Shown piece by piece: positions 47,433-59,291 of a DNA stretch of 64,000 nucleotides; position 1 is the stretch's first letter; each line of letters starts with the position of its first letter. A program made the position numbers and the translations under genes. Below the pieces are notes generated by a model, which saw nothing but the letters and a program-made list of their open reading frames with translations, was not told the origin of the DNA and did no database searches. This DNA is from Thamnidium elegans (Eukaryota > Mucoromycota > Mucoromycetes > Mucorales > Mucoraceae), in NCBI GenBank assembly GCA_025201345.1, contig JAIXMG010000023.1, positions 124,001-188,000 on the forward strand, read 5' to 3'.

Positions 47433-48730
47433 CTAATTCTTGTAGAAAACAACATCACCTTCGTCTTCAACGAAACGGCAACTCTTCCAGTTATTCCACA
47501 AGGCAATAGCAATAGGGGTATCGTCGCTTTGGTAGTGTTTACCAAGAGCCTTCTTAATATGAACAGTAGCTTCTTCGGCATGATAATGGGGCATGGTAGA
47601 GAAGAAATGATGAGCAACATGAGTATCAGCGATATGATGGTGGAAATGGTTGATAAGGAAACCGAAAGAACGATCGACAGTAAGAGCAGCACCACGTTGG
47701 AAGTTCCAAACATTTTCACGATAATGGGGAACCTTGGCATCAGTATGTTGTAAATAAGTAATAAGAACAAGCCAGAAGTTAACACCTAAATAAGGGATAA
47801 CGTAGTACTTGATAACAGCAAGAGAACCAAATACTTGTCCACAATAAGCTAAAAGACCAATCATACCAGCAATACCAGCAACAGAGGTAACAACGTCCCA
47901 ATATTGTCCAGGTTCAAAAATACCACAAGTAGGGATGAAATGACTAGCACCACCGGGATATACTTGACCAGTAGTATGTTTAATAAGATAAGCAGGCCAT
48001 CCGAACACAAGCATCTCAAATAATCCATAAAGAGTCATCAAAGGACTTTCATCAAAAAGATCGTGAGGTCCATCAGCTTGAGAATCTTGTTCACGAGGAG
48101 GTAAACCAACTTCTGAACGTAAAGAAGGAATATGAACCTATTTTTGTTTTCACTAAGTATTTACAACAAAACCTTAACTCTATATAAAAAAAAATGTCTT
48201 ACCTGATCCTTAACCATATGTCCGTTACTCTTGTGATGCTTAGAATGGGAATATCTCCAAGAATAATAAGGGGTCAAAAGAATAGTATGGAGCACAAATC
48301 CAACACTGTTATTAATAGTCTAATAAACACAAGTTGTCATTTAGTACCACTAAGATCACAAATAGATCTCGAAAAACTATACCTTAGAAGGACTGAAAGC
48401 TTGATGACCACATTCATGACCAATAATCCATACACCGAAACCAACAATACTTTGAGCAATCCAGTACACGGGCCATAAAGCAAGACGGGCATAAATGTTA
48501 GGGATAGTATCGATATATGTAGCAGCAATGGCTAAGATGCTGACAAAGATAGCATCATGTAATACATAAGTAAATGATTTGAAAGTATCACGACGGAAAC
48601 AATGAGCAGGGATGGCATCACGAATTTCCTTGATAGTGAAGTTAGGTACTTCCCAGTTGTTTGCAATAGCTTCATCAATGTTAGGCTTGACTGAACTAGC
48701 AGTAGAATCTATATTTCTCTGAGTAGCCAT
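47433..48730 (-). CDS. FAD2: delta-12 fatty acid desaturase
   Basis: Exons 48730-48383, 48319-48203 and 48137-47433 give 389 residues, the usual fungal length. The three di-iron histidine boxes are HECGH (105-109), HSKHH (141-145) and HVAHH (328-332). Four membrane segments are visible. [12 protein letters not shown] and the downstream RDTFKSF segment fit the oleate (omega-6/delta-12) group. It converts oleoyl to linoleoyl lipids in the ER with cytochrome b5 as donor. Fungal desaturase genes are commonly cold-induced; no regulatory site can be named from this sequence. Confidence 0.95.
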
Positions 48731-49779
48731 AGTGAATACTATTTATTTTTCTTTTGCAAAAAAAAAAGGGGATTAATATAACAATGAAACTAAACGAAAA
48801 AGAAAGAATTATTGTCTTTATATATGATCTTTTTTTTTTTTTTTAAAAAAAAAAAGAATTACGGTAATTCGTACAGGGGACACTCAAATGAGGGATCGAA
48901 TAAGAATCGACGAGCGGCCATATAAAAATCTAATCAGGGAATAATACGAAATCAATAAAAAAAATTCTATCTAGTGCATCTATTAGATACATCTTTTATG
49001 CCTTGTGATTACCTTTAAACTAGAAGAAAATTTTCGATCTAGTATGCATTTTACTGTCCAACGTTTACATTTGTTTCACTTTAATCTGTCATATGCATTG
49101 GAATCCCAATAAGAAAGATTTAAAGTTTTTTTTCATAATTAAGGCGCCGCAATAACAGACTGAAAGGAACAGCCTTCCTCGAATTCTTAGTGGACGATTT
49201 CAATTATCTCGGTTATTAAAGAGGCTTAAAAAAAGTTTTTTTTTCTACACAGATCATCAAATGAGCTTGTGGAACTAAATGCTTTTTTTTTTATTTATTT
49301 GTTCAACGTCGCATACAGAAAGGGGGCACACATTTACGTAAAGAGCAGTGATAGGCCGGCATAATTTTGGAAGAAATAACGTAAAAAATCTTAAATGTTT
49401 TGAATAATGGGCATTAACTAGAATAAATGACCATTAAAAAACAACTACATAGTGTATAATAGTCTATCTTATGCTTTGATTTAGTATCCAAGGATACCAT
49501 CACCTATTTAATAATAGAAACTAGCGTGATACCATATGAAGAATATATTGTTTCATTTGGCATGTGAAATAGTACAACGTTAAATTGTGAATTCAACGAT
49601 TAGAATATAGCTCCGTAGCAAATAATATGTCAATCCGGATATTAGTGTTTTTAATATTTCGATTTACTTATCTTGAAGTTCATTTGTATAGACTTTCTAA
49701 TGCTTTATTTATTTAAACGTCCTGAAGTTATTTTTTCTTTCTTCTTTATAATAATTATCAAACCTAGCTAATGTGATCT
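48731..49779. other. 1 kb intergenic region
   Basis: Upstream of the desaturase and downstream of the adenylate-forming reductase gene. It includes a T15/A11 pair at 48830-48855. No supported gene. Confidence 0.55.
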
Positions 49780-52700
49780 TTAGTTGGTATAAAACCCGAT
49801 ACTTTGCCAAAAACCTAGACATTTAGGGAAAATATCATTTATAGTTGGTGCATTATTGATATCCGGAAAAAGTGTACCAGTGCTTTGGATCTCCCATTTA
49901 TGCGAGCCTCTCAGACCGTTTACGAATATCTTCTGGTAAAAGCCGAGTAATTTGTATGCGGGATTGTCTTGTCTCAATGCTAGTTCCTTAACCCATGATT
50001 CTGGTTCCACGACATCGAACTTCATACCGCATTTTTTTAACGAATCTAAAAGAGAGGACCATGATACATCATTAGGGTTTACGATATGGAAAATATAACT
50101 ATTTTTAGTACAGGCGGATTCTTTTCTATTTTTCAGCATAATTGAAACTATGGCATCTCCTGCAATATCAAGAGGAAGCCAGTCTATAGTCATATTTAGC
50201 TCGGGTAACTGTTCAATCGATAAAAGCTCACATTAATTAGTAATAGAGCATATTTAGTCAGCATTATATTACCTTCTTCAGGTAACTTCCACCACCGATT
50301 AAAGTCAAAGGGTACATATCGGTAGTATTCCACAATCCGGTAGTTCTATCACCACATAGTTGCCCTACGCGATAAATAAAGCAAGGCATATCTATAGATA
50401 TATTTATTCAAGTTAACTAATCTCTCAATTTACTGTTGAATACAAAAAAACTTACTTTTTTCCTCAACCAAATATTGGAGTAGCTGTTCAACAATAAACT
50501 TGGATTGTCCATATCCTATAGGCGAAGCTATTTTTGGGTCAGAAGGCATTGGAACCTCACGGATAATTTCATTTCCTATCCCACCAGAAGCACTAATACT
50601 AGAGATGAAATGAAAAGGAATTGAACCTTCCTTTCTATTGGCGAATTTGACGAGATTATAGAGACCGCTAATACATTCTGTATCGAAATAAGAGACAGGC
50701 TGGTTAAAATCTATTAGCCATCCGCAGGCCTGTATTATTGTAACCTCTGATTTTAATTTTTCGTACAATTGATTTGATAAGCCTAACCTCTTTTGTTCAA
50801 GCTGCATAGGTAATGCTTTTACACGGTTATTGTCGAGTAACTGCGCTACTGGATACTTTCGCTCTTGAAAGGTGTCGACGATGCGGTCCAATAGAGTGGT
50901 ATCTTCTTTGCTACGCACGAGAGCATACACCTTTTTTACTCTGGGATTATCTAGAAGCTTCAAGAGAATATATGCACCAAGACTTCCTGTAACACCAGTA
51001 AGAAGTACAACGTGTTCTTCGTCGTTATCCGAAGGAACACCAACAATTTCGGTCTGAGAAATAAGATCTTCAGAGGCGCGTTGTAGATACTTGTTCAAAA
51101 TATCAGTAGTACTTTTGTAATCAAACTGGTTGGCCATAGGAACTGGATTAAATTCATAAGCCGTAATTTTTTCCAAAGCGTTAATAATGTTTTCAATAGT
51201 TTGCTGTTCGTAAAAAAAAGCTTGAGGCACCTCGTGAATATCTTCCGAAATATAATTTCTTAATTGAATTGCTAAAATAGAAGTTAAGCCCTGTTTAAAC
51301 AGAGAAACATCATTTTTAAGTAAAGTTTTTGACCCCAGTACTCGATATATACTTTCAAGCACTTTGGCGCGTATATTAACCGCATTTTTGTCATTGTTGC
51401 GGTCTGCTTTTATCCTTTTGTCGTTCTGTGATAAAAAATCGGAATACATTTCGTTGATACCGTCTTCAAACTGAGTAATAGCACGTTTCCTTACGACTGT
51501 ACCTTTATCAGACACAGGCAATTTTGCGTCCAATGGAATGACTTTGATCATTTCTGGGAGGATAGCACTATGACGAGGAGCATTGGTATTTGACTTTCGA
51601 ACAGTCCCTTGAACTATAGAATTTATAAGTCAATATAGAATAATAATATTAGGTATTAATTCTTCATACCAGATTTAAAAATATGGTCTAGAAAAAATTT
51701 CTTAGCCACTTCAAAATTAAGTTCTATCAAAACCGAAGGACATGGACGACCTTCGCCTATAACAGTACAGTTAGATACTAACGGGTTAGTTCTTATGATA
51801 TCTTCAATAGGCAAAGGATTAGTCTTTTCTCCACTTGACCTAAAATTGGAAACAAATGTTAATGAGAGACTGTTGGCATGTATTGTTTAACTAATTTACA
51901 TGATTAAAGTGTCATCAGCACGACCGGCATAAATATATCCATCGTCCTTAACCTTGCTCTTGACAAATAAATCTTTGGTTGCATAGTCGCCATTTTCCCT
52001 GTTAGAAACACCGGTCGCTAGATAGAATGAACCCCCTCTAATAATTAATTGATGACAATCCTCATCAAACGGTTCCATGAAAGCATGGTCATCAGACCCC
52101 TCTGTAAAGAAAAACGTATTGCTATCAATTCGATCTAAGGAGAATTCAGAAGATAAAAAGCCGACACACTCTATTGTTTGGAATTTTTTATAAAGTTAAT
52201 TGCTTAGTTTCAGTAAGACCTACTTGTATATAGCTAATTACCTGACATCCCGTGTACAGAAATAAAATTTATTCTGTTTTTCAGAAGGAATTCGTCTGTA
52301 TTTTTTGAAGTTGGAGCACCACCAGACCTGTAAAAAGTTTTAACTATCTGAAATTATACATATAAAGTTATAAGAATACTTACATGACTACTCTCATTTT
52401 TTTAAACGGCTGAGAGTCACCTGTTTCTTTCATTATATGTATCATTTGAGTAATGTAAGAAGGGGGGGCAACCAATCTAGTGATATCCATAGATTTCATC
52501 ACTTTGAAAACTTCATCAACTGAGGGGGGGAATTGGCAAAAAAAGAATAAAGAGGAACCTAGAACAATAGGAAAGTAACTTGCGAATAAACCCATTGTAT
52601 GACATCTGAACACACAAGTTATTATTAGATTGATTTTTGAGCTTAAAGAATTTCTATTACTTACAATGGCGCCAGATTGATCGAAATGTCATTTTTGTCA

Positions 52701-52855
52701 CCCAGGAACTCAGTTTGTTTACGTATCATCAATGTATAATGAACTACTTGAGAATAATACATAAGATACTGATTACTCCAACGAACAGCCTTTGGAATTC
52801 CTGTTGTCCCAGAACTATATATTGAATAAATAATTAACTAAATAAAATACTCAAG

Positions 52856-52889
<34 letters not shown>

Positions 52890-53518
52890 ACTAGCTACCT
52901 GTGAACTATCAAAAGAGTCTTAAACAAATCTTTACGAGTAAAGGTTCTGTCAAGCAATTTATCGGAATCTGCATTCAGGGGATGTTCAATCATTTCATCG
53001 ATATTGATATCAGGCATTTTCAAGTGTTTAATACCGAGTTCTTCGACTACAGACTTTTTGATATGCGAGTACGATTCTCCGTAAATAAAAGTCTGGGCCC
53101 CGACTTGTTTTAATAAGTGGCAGGTTGATTGAGACGAGTTACGAGTAGACAAGAATAATATAGGTATTCTAAGCTTGTAGATAGCTAAAGAAAAAATATA
53201 ATAATGAACCGAATGATTTTCCATTAAGGACACTACAGAATCGTCGGCGAGAATAGGATGAAGAGTACAGGCCAAATTAGAAGATATGCGGTCGACTTGC
53301 TCGTATGTCAGTTTCTTAACGACGATCTCTCTGTTGATATCCAGGTCCTGGTAATAAACGCATGGATTTTCGCCAAATTTTTTCGCCATTTCTTGAAAGT
53401 AATTTATGAAAGAGTTGTAGTTACTTACAGGATGAATTGTTTCAGTGGCAAGCGGAAGACTTTCAAAATAAGCTCTTCTTTCTGCTTCATGTGAGGGGAG
53501 GTTTTCAAAAGAATCCAT
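49780..53518 (-). CDS. NRPS-like adenylation-carrier-reductase enzyme (A-T-R)
   Basis: Nine exons: 53518-52899, 52814-52665, 52605-52384, 52327-52242, 52101-51900, 51839-51670, 51613-50456, 50391-50273, 50208-49780; 1051 residues. ATG 53518 (MDSFENL) is preferred to an in-frame ATG 45 nt upstream whose extension is hydrophobic. The adenylation domain has SSGTTGIPKAV (about 207), SGGAP, YIYAGRADDTLIM and SSGEKTNP. The carrier domain has LFKQGLTSILAIQLRN with pantetheine Ser595. The NAD(P)H-dependent reductase has LLTGVTGSLGAY (about 688-698) and a Y851-x3-K855 pair. There is no condensation domain. Such enzymes, like Lys2 and fungal aryl or carboxylic acid reductases, activate an acid and release it as aldehyde or alcohol. 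The substrate is unknown. Confidence 0.88.
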
Positions 53519-54375
53519 AATGGTAATAAAGTAAAAAGTAAAGTAGTTGTAATATTTGAGCATTATATATGTGTTAGAAAAAAAAAAGAAGTGATATTTG
53601 AGATGCTTAACCGTTCATTTTACCGACTCTTTTGTTGTTGTTGCCATGTCGCATTTTTGACTTTATTTGCATTGTTCATATACAAAAAGAATGACGAATC
53701 ATTTGCTTACTTATACTACTCGTAAAATCGTATAGTTTCTAACTATATAAAATAAGCTTATAATTTTTATACGGACAACTACATATAACCTGTAATATAT
53801 TTGAAAGGTTATTTGATTTACATCATACAAATATATGTATATCAATAAACTTCAGAAAATAATTTGGATTCTCGACAAAGTATGTACACGAAGTGCCATA
53901 AATTATACTTATGCCGTTCATACATTTTAATAGTAGTTACAGAGATATACCGTTTCTTTTTCTTAAAGTTTACGCGATTACTACGATATATGAAAACTTG
54001 GCGAAAAAAAAAAAAAAAAAAAAACGTTTGGTTTAACTTCAACCGTTAAATTGTTACAGAAAAAAATTCTTTAACGGCAATTGAGAGTTAATTTTAATTA
54101 AAGAAAAAGTCTCTTTATGGTAGACATCCGTGGTTATAACCGGGTTTTACGATGATCCAATCGGTAATGGCCGTATACATAAAATACACCCTGCCTTTAT
54201 ATATATATACTGTTGTCGCTCAATTTAGTGATGTTCAATTTAAAGGCGAAATTCTCGAGAGGAGTCTCAGTCTCGCGTTTTAGCCACTATTCGATTTCCG
54301 AAGGAAATCTGATTCCAGCCAAGAAAACATGAACGTTTGGTAAAGGGGTTGATTTTTTGTATTGTTTTTCCAAGG
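53519..54375. other. intergenic region
   Basis: Upstream of the A-T-R gene and next to the retroelement remnant. AT-rich, with short ORFs of no recognisable content. Confidence 0.5.
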
Positions 54376-55195
54376 GTTTTCAGTAATTTTGTTTTTTGTT
54401 TTTGTTATTGTTATTATTGACAGCACTTTCATTAACTCTTTCAGATCGATATTTTATTTCAAATTCATATTCATTTAATACGGTTATCCATCTGGCGAGA
54501 ATTCCTGCTGGTTCTTGTGATTTTAACAAACCATTGATAGTAGCGTGATCAATTATGACAGTAGAACGTTTTCCCAAGAGATATGATCTAAATACTTTAA
54601 CAGCCCAGGCAATAGAGAGACCCTCTAATTTTGATACACCATAATTTAATTCGCGACCTCTTAAACCTCTACTGATATACTGCATAGGATGTTCGTGACC
54701 ATCTTCATCTAATTGAGTAAGCACGCATCCAATTCCCACTCTACTTGCATCCATAACCAACACGAAAGCCTTGTCGAAGTTTGGCCTAATAAATACCGGT
54801 GTACTGGTTAAAGCATCTTTTAATTTGTTAAAAGCTTCTAAAGATTATTGATTCCAGGTGTTTTTTTCCTTTTTTTGTTAGGTTATGTAAAGGTCTTGCA
54901 ATAGCAAATTGATTAAAAGATCGTCTGTAGTACGAAGAATTTTTGACTTTTTCTATTTTTGCAGGATCAGTCTCTAGATCATCTTTGGGAAACTCAGTTT
55001 GCCCTTGAAGAAAAAAGTATTTCGTAATATTTAATTTGGAGTTGGCAACTCGAACATAGTTAAACAGTTTTTCCAAGTCGATTAAATGGTTTTCGTGAGT
55101 TTTTGAGAAGCAATTTAAATTATCTATATAAGCAACAAGAGATTTGTTGATTCAATCTTTGAATACCAAATTTAGAGTATCTGACATCTGATGTC
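54376..55195 (-). mobile_element. decayed Ty3/gypsy-type retroelement fragment (RT end and RNase H)
   Basis: On the minus strand, an RT palm segment around 55085-55125 reads VAYIDNLNCFSKTHENHL, where family members have YxDD; here the second Asp is Asn. It continues into the RT thumb (about 54930-55060) and then a RNase H domain at 54380-54830, where MLVMDASRVGIGCVLTQ and YGVSKLEGLSIAWAVKVF match the Ty3/gypsy type. A frameshift and stop near 54840-54880 and a stop near 55150 interrupt the frame. No integrase, protease, Gag or LTRs are seen nearby. It is a dead fragment; nothing indicates activity. Confidence 0.85.
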
Positions 55196-55828
55196 CTTCC
55201 ACATATAAATATAATATGAAATGGTAAAAAGAGTAAAAAATAGTAACATGACCTACATCATAAATATGCAGTCAAATATAAAAGATAAAAGAAATAGTAA
55301 CGATACCTACATATAAAATATGTCAGGTAAAAAAGAGTAAAAGAAATAGTAACGAGAGATAAAGTGGGTAATAATAAATATGAAATAGTGTAACAGTAAG
55401 AATAGTTTAGACAAAAAATAGATATGACAGCAAGAAAGATAATTTTAGAAATAGTAGCAGAGGTAAAAGTTTGAGGAGTATGAAAAACACAGTGCGTAAC
55501 AATAAGATTAAATTATTTACAGAACGTGAATTACATTTTATTAAATAAAAGTTGAAGGTATAAATTTATAACAACCATGAAGATTTGGTTTCTTGCACTT
55601 TGTAATAAAATACACAAGTTTACACTCTTTTTGTCATTTTCTCGGACTTTTTTTCTCCCAAAAGCGACGAATAAAAATGAACCTTTCATTTGCTCTTTAT
55701 TTGCATTATTATTTTATTTAACACCCTCTATTTCGATTATTTTATAAAGCAACAACTACTTTTTTTTTATTGACCAACCTTTTTTTATTTTTTTTTTATT
55801 TCATTTTATTCATTACAAAGCAGCAAAA
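55196..55828. other. intergenic region with AAATAGTAAC-type repeats
   Basis: Between the retroelement fragment and the DnaJ gene. Imperfect copies of a (G)ATAAAAGAAATAGTAACGA-like unit occur near 55229, 55287 and 55335, two of them followed by CCTACAT. The region continues with AT/AG-rich sequence to about 55500. No gene is seen. Confidence 0.6.
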
Positions 55829-56447
55829 ATGACTGTAAACTTTTACACCATTCTTGGAATTAGCCAAAGTGCTTCCCAAGACGAAATCAGAAAAGTACTC
55901 TATTTTATTTTAATATAGTTACAAAATACTTTTACATACATAGCAACAAACTAACATTGTATTTTATTAGGCATATCTTAAAATGGTAAAATACTAATAC
56001 GCGTAAATATTTAAAACGCGAGTTAAAATAACCTTTTTTTTTTGTACTGCGCAGGCTAGGGAATTTCACCCAGACAGAAATACTGAGGGTTCTGAAAAGG
56101 TACAAAAAAAATTACATACATGTATATCGTCAACTCATAATTTTTTTATATGCGTGCATAGTTCAAAGAGATCTTGAACGCATATAATGCATTATCATGC
56201 GTTAAATCCAGAATAAAGCACGATGCAGAGCTTACCGCAGCACTTAATGTAGACTGGTCTAGTTATACCTCAACTTCACGAGCTACAAAGCGACAAAAAG
56301 CTACAGCAGACAGTCGATATCGCCCTTCAACTCCTCCAACTACACCTTCTGCACCTTCTATGCCTTCTTCACCTTCTTCACCTTCACCTCCATCTCCACC
56401 AAGAAGTAAGTGAAATAATTAATGAATTCGGATTTATTAACGCGTAA

Positions 56448-56532
<85 letters not shown>

Positions 56533-57590
56533 GGATCTGATTATGATATTAGAACAATAACTCATATCACTTTAAATCAATCATATACTGGTTTAGCACA
56601 ACATCGTGTAACATATGTTGAAACGATTAATTGTAATACCTGTAAAGGGTAAATATATAATATTAAACTTAGCCAAAACTTTTTTTCTAAAACTAATTAT
56701 TTTCCAGACAAGCCTATGGAGTTGAAACAACTCATAAGTGCGCTCATTGCGTAGGAGAAGGATTTATCTCTGCCCAAGTAGCAGGAGAAGCAACTACAGT
56801 AGAATGTAGAAAATGTGATAGTTCGGGTGCATTTACCATCTTCTCAAAATGCGGAGACTGCGGAGGAAAGAAGCGTAAGGAGTGCGAATTACATATTCGA
56901 ATTCCTAAGGGAGTTCATACTTACCACACGGTTAGAGTAAATCAACGTGGCAACCTAATGCCAGTTGGAGAAATGCGAGGTGACGTGATCGTTGAAATTC
57001 ATGTCGATTCTGAATCAACTGATGGTTCATTCAAGAGAATAGGCGATAGCTTACATTTAAGTTTGAATGTTGACTTAAGAGACGCTATCTTGGGGAACGG
57101 AACTAAGGCTACATTTAAGCGCTTGGATGGTAAACCTGTTCATTTCTTGCAAATTCCAGGCACAGTATTGCAACCAGGTTCCAGAGTTATCGTGCATGGT
57201 AGTGGTATGCCTATCTTTATGAGTAACTACGACTCATATGGTGATTTGCATATTACGTACAATGTTGTATTTCCTGATTTTGTAAATATCCCAAAATCAT
57301 CAGAAGATCGAAAAGTCATCGACCGATTGTTTATGACTGAAAAAGAACGAAAGGCAAGAGAGAATATTATTGTTATTGATGACGATGAAGACGACAATAA
57401 CAACCACAACCACAATCACAACCACAATGATCATAACCACCACGACCACAACCACAATCACAATGGTAATGACGATGATGAGGGCGATTATAGCTACCAT
57501 CAAGCATATAGCTATTATGAAAATATTATTAATCCGGCGAACTCACAAAATGAAGTTAACGGAAGACGTAGACGCCGTCAAATAAGATAA
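55829..57590 (+). CDS. DnaJ/Hsp40 co-chaperone with zinc domain and His/Asn/Asp-rich tail
   Basis: Exons 55829-55894, 55971-55985, 56055-56099, 56162-56405, 56534-56648 and 56708-57590 give 455 residues. The J domain (1-70) has FYTILGIS, KMAREFHPDRN with the HPD motif at 32-34, and LNAYNALS. A Pro/Ser/Thr-rich linker (TPPTTPSAPSMPSSP...) replaces the usual Gly/Phe region. The zinc domain has four C-x2-C pairs (CNTC, CAHC, CRKC, CGDC) as in class A DnaJ. A client-binding domain follows. The last 75 residues hold a tract of alternating His and Asn, then Asp, then a basic RRRRRQIR end. The role is Hsp70 ATPase stimulation; compartment is unclear. The intron at 56406-56533 is mostly a T run of about 63 followed by A13. 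Confidence 0.85.
56454..56532. repeat. long T run followed by A run inside an intron
   Basis: About 63 T followed by 13 A, within the DnaJ gene's fourth intron just before its acceptor AG. Confidence 0.95.
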
Positions 57591-57924
57591 ATGTTGAGGT
57601 GGACTAGGACGACAATAATAAAAACAAAAATCATAACATTATTACTACAAAACATACCACTACAAACATACCACTACATAATGTACGCTTAATAAATTAA
57701 ATAGCCACATAAATTAATTGATATCAATAAACATAAACCTTATAAACGCCATAAAGCATAAATCATACATACACATTTGCTTAGCCTTTTTAAACCCTAG
57801 TGAAAAAGACTAAACCATAAAAGACAGTTTTGTTTCACAAATTTTTATTTTTTTTTAATTGACAAGAAACATGATATGTTTCTTCTCTCTCTTTTTTTTT
57901 TGTTTTTTTTTTAGAGAGAGAGAG
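57591..57924. other. intergenic region
   Basis: Between the DnaJ gene and the small membrane ORF, ending in a GA run (57913-57924) that touches the ORF's ATG. The first part contains ACATACCACTACAAA-like repeats near 57650. Confidence 0.5.
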
Positions 57925-58260
57925 ATGGCACAACCAACACTGTCTCGGTCACAAACAACGTCTAAACAGCTAGCACCACCATCAGTATCAGTACCTACTA
58001 TAGCTGTAGAAGGTATTCAACCCAGTACAAGACAACGTGCCTTTCTGTTTTCCAACCTAGTCAAACGAACCAGACGAGCCTACTCAGTATCCTCCGCTTA
58101 CCCTGTAAAATCACATAAATTCATAGTATGTTTGATCGCAATTTATACTGCGCTCGTAGTCGTTTGGTTCATTGGCGTCTCGGTAGGTTCACAGCCATGG
58201 CTAGAAATGAGTGTCCCTGTACTGATTTCGGTGCTCTTATATCGCGTGAGAATTTCCTAA
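57925..58260 (+). CDS. possible small membrane protein or first exon, uncertain
   Basis: An ATG at 57925 opens 111 codons; the longer frame upstream translates a poly-T/GA tract and is ignored. The N-terminal 65 residues are Ser/Pro/Thr-rich and Arg-rich. A hydrophobic segment (FIVCLIAIYTALVVVWFIGVSV) is followed by a second weak one. A GTGAG at 58245 could be a splice donor, which would make this exon 1 of a longer gene, but no downstream exon is convincing. I do not recognise it. It could also be a decayed gene. Confidence 0.35.
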   Translation: MAQPTLSRSQTTSKQLAPPSVSVPTIAVEGIQPSTRQRAFLFSNLVKRTRRAYSVSSAYPVKSHKFIVCLIAIYTALVVVWFIGVSVGSQPWLEMSVPVLISVLLYRVRIS

Positions 58261-59211
58261 CTTGCCGAGCAATTGATCTCGAAATAATAGACGCTCTCCC
58301 TGTGGCACCCCCTCCTGGTGTCATTGGAGTTGATTTTGCAATATCATCATTGCCCACAAAAGCAAAAGTATCTTCAAGTCCTCCCTAATATTGGGAAAGT
58401 CTCTTAACCTTCCTCTGGTACGTCAACACGCTGTGTCATCCCAACAAAAAACATACCACCCGACACTTCCCCGGGGGAACGCGTGGTACCAATACCCTCA
58501 AGTGAAAAAGGTTCGTCTTGTCTTTTGGTGCGGCTTCTCGGTAGTCAAGCTTTCAAAGTTCCTCATCGTTGACAGTCCCTCCAAATCATGTACAACTTGT
58601 AGTACCTTAGTGCACTCCTACTCTTTCTTTTGTTTTTTTTTATTTCTTCTTTGTTAGTACTATAGAATTTTTTTTAGTCCTCCTACAGATATTTTGCATA
58701 AATACGTGTTTTTTTTGTAAAGGAACATGTTATGCTAACTTAAGAGGTATTTGATAGGCTGCTCAGTTTGAAATATTAATTTTTCTTCTTAAAGCACAGA
58801 CTCAGATGTTAATATCGATCAAACTTACCGAAAATGGCGTATTCGAAATTAAATTTTTTTTTGTTGCAGTTATGGGACTAATTTAAGGTTCAACAGATCA
58901 CACCATACATCTATTGTTGTCGATAACAGTTCAAGTGTTTAAGAGTTACAGTATAACTCACCGGGATACTTAGTTTTAGTTAACTTAACTAGTTATACAG
59001 AGATTATCATCTTTCGGTTAGAATATGTAAAACGTACATCTTTTGCATTTATTTATAACATGTCAAACAATATACAACTGTCATATCTCTTAAAATTCCA
59101 TATTTTAAACTAGACTATTAAATTAATCGATGTATCGAACCTGTCGTAGCCCAAACCGCATCCAAAATTTAAAATGAAAATTTACTATAAAAGTTTTGGT
59201 ATTGAACGATC

Positions 59212-59243
<32 letters not shown>

Positions 59244-59291
59244 AGGAACCTAAATCCAAGCTTAAAGAAAATATAAATTAAGAATATACCG
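58261..59291. other. intergenic region with a GC-richer patch
   Basis: 58262-58600 has clearly higher GC than its surroundings and overlapping open frames on both strands, none with a recognisable domain. The rest to 59291 is AT-rich with a T run of about 28 at 59212-59239. Confidence 0.5.

Noticed and set aside
52103..52241. Possible extra exon within the 139 nt intron of the A-T-R gene, reading G-L-T-E-T
   Set aside because: Joining exons 52327-52242 and 52101-51900 already keeps frame and gives the expected GMSEG core; no good donor follows the extra reading.
57300..57503. Val/Ile-rich minus-strand ORF resembling a membrane protein
   Set aside because: It is the reverse reading of the His/Asn/Asp repeat at the DnaJ C-terminus.
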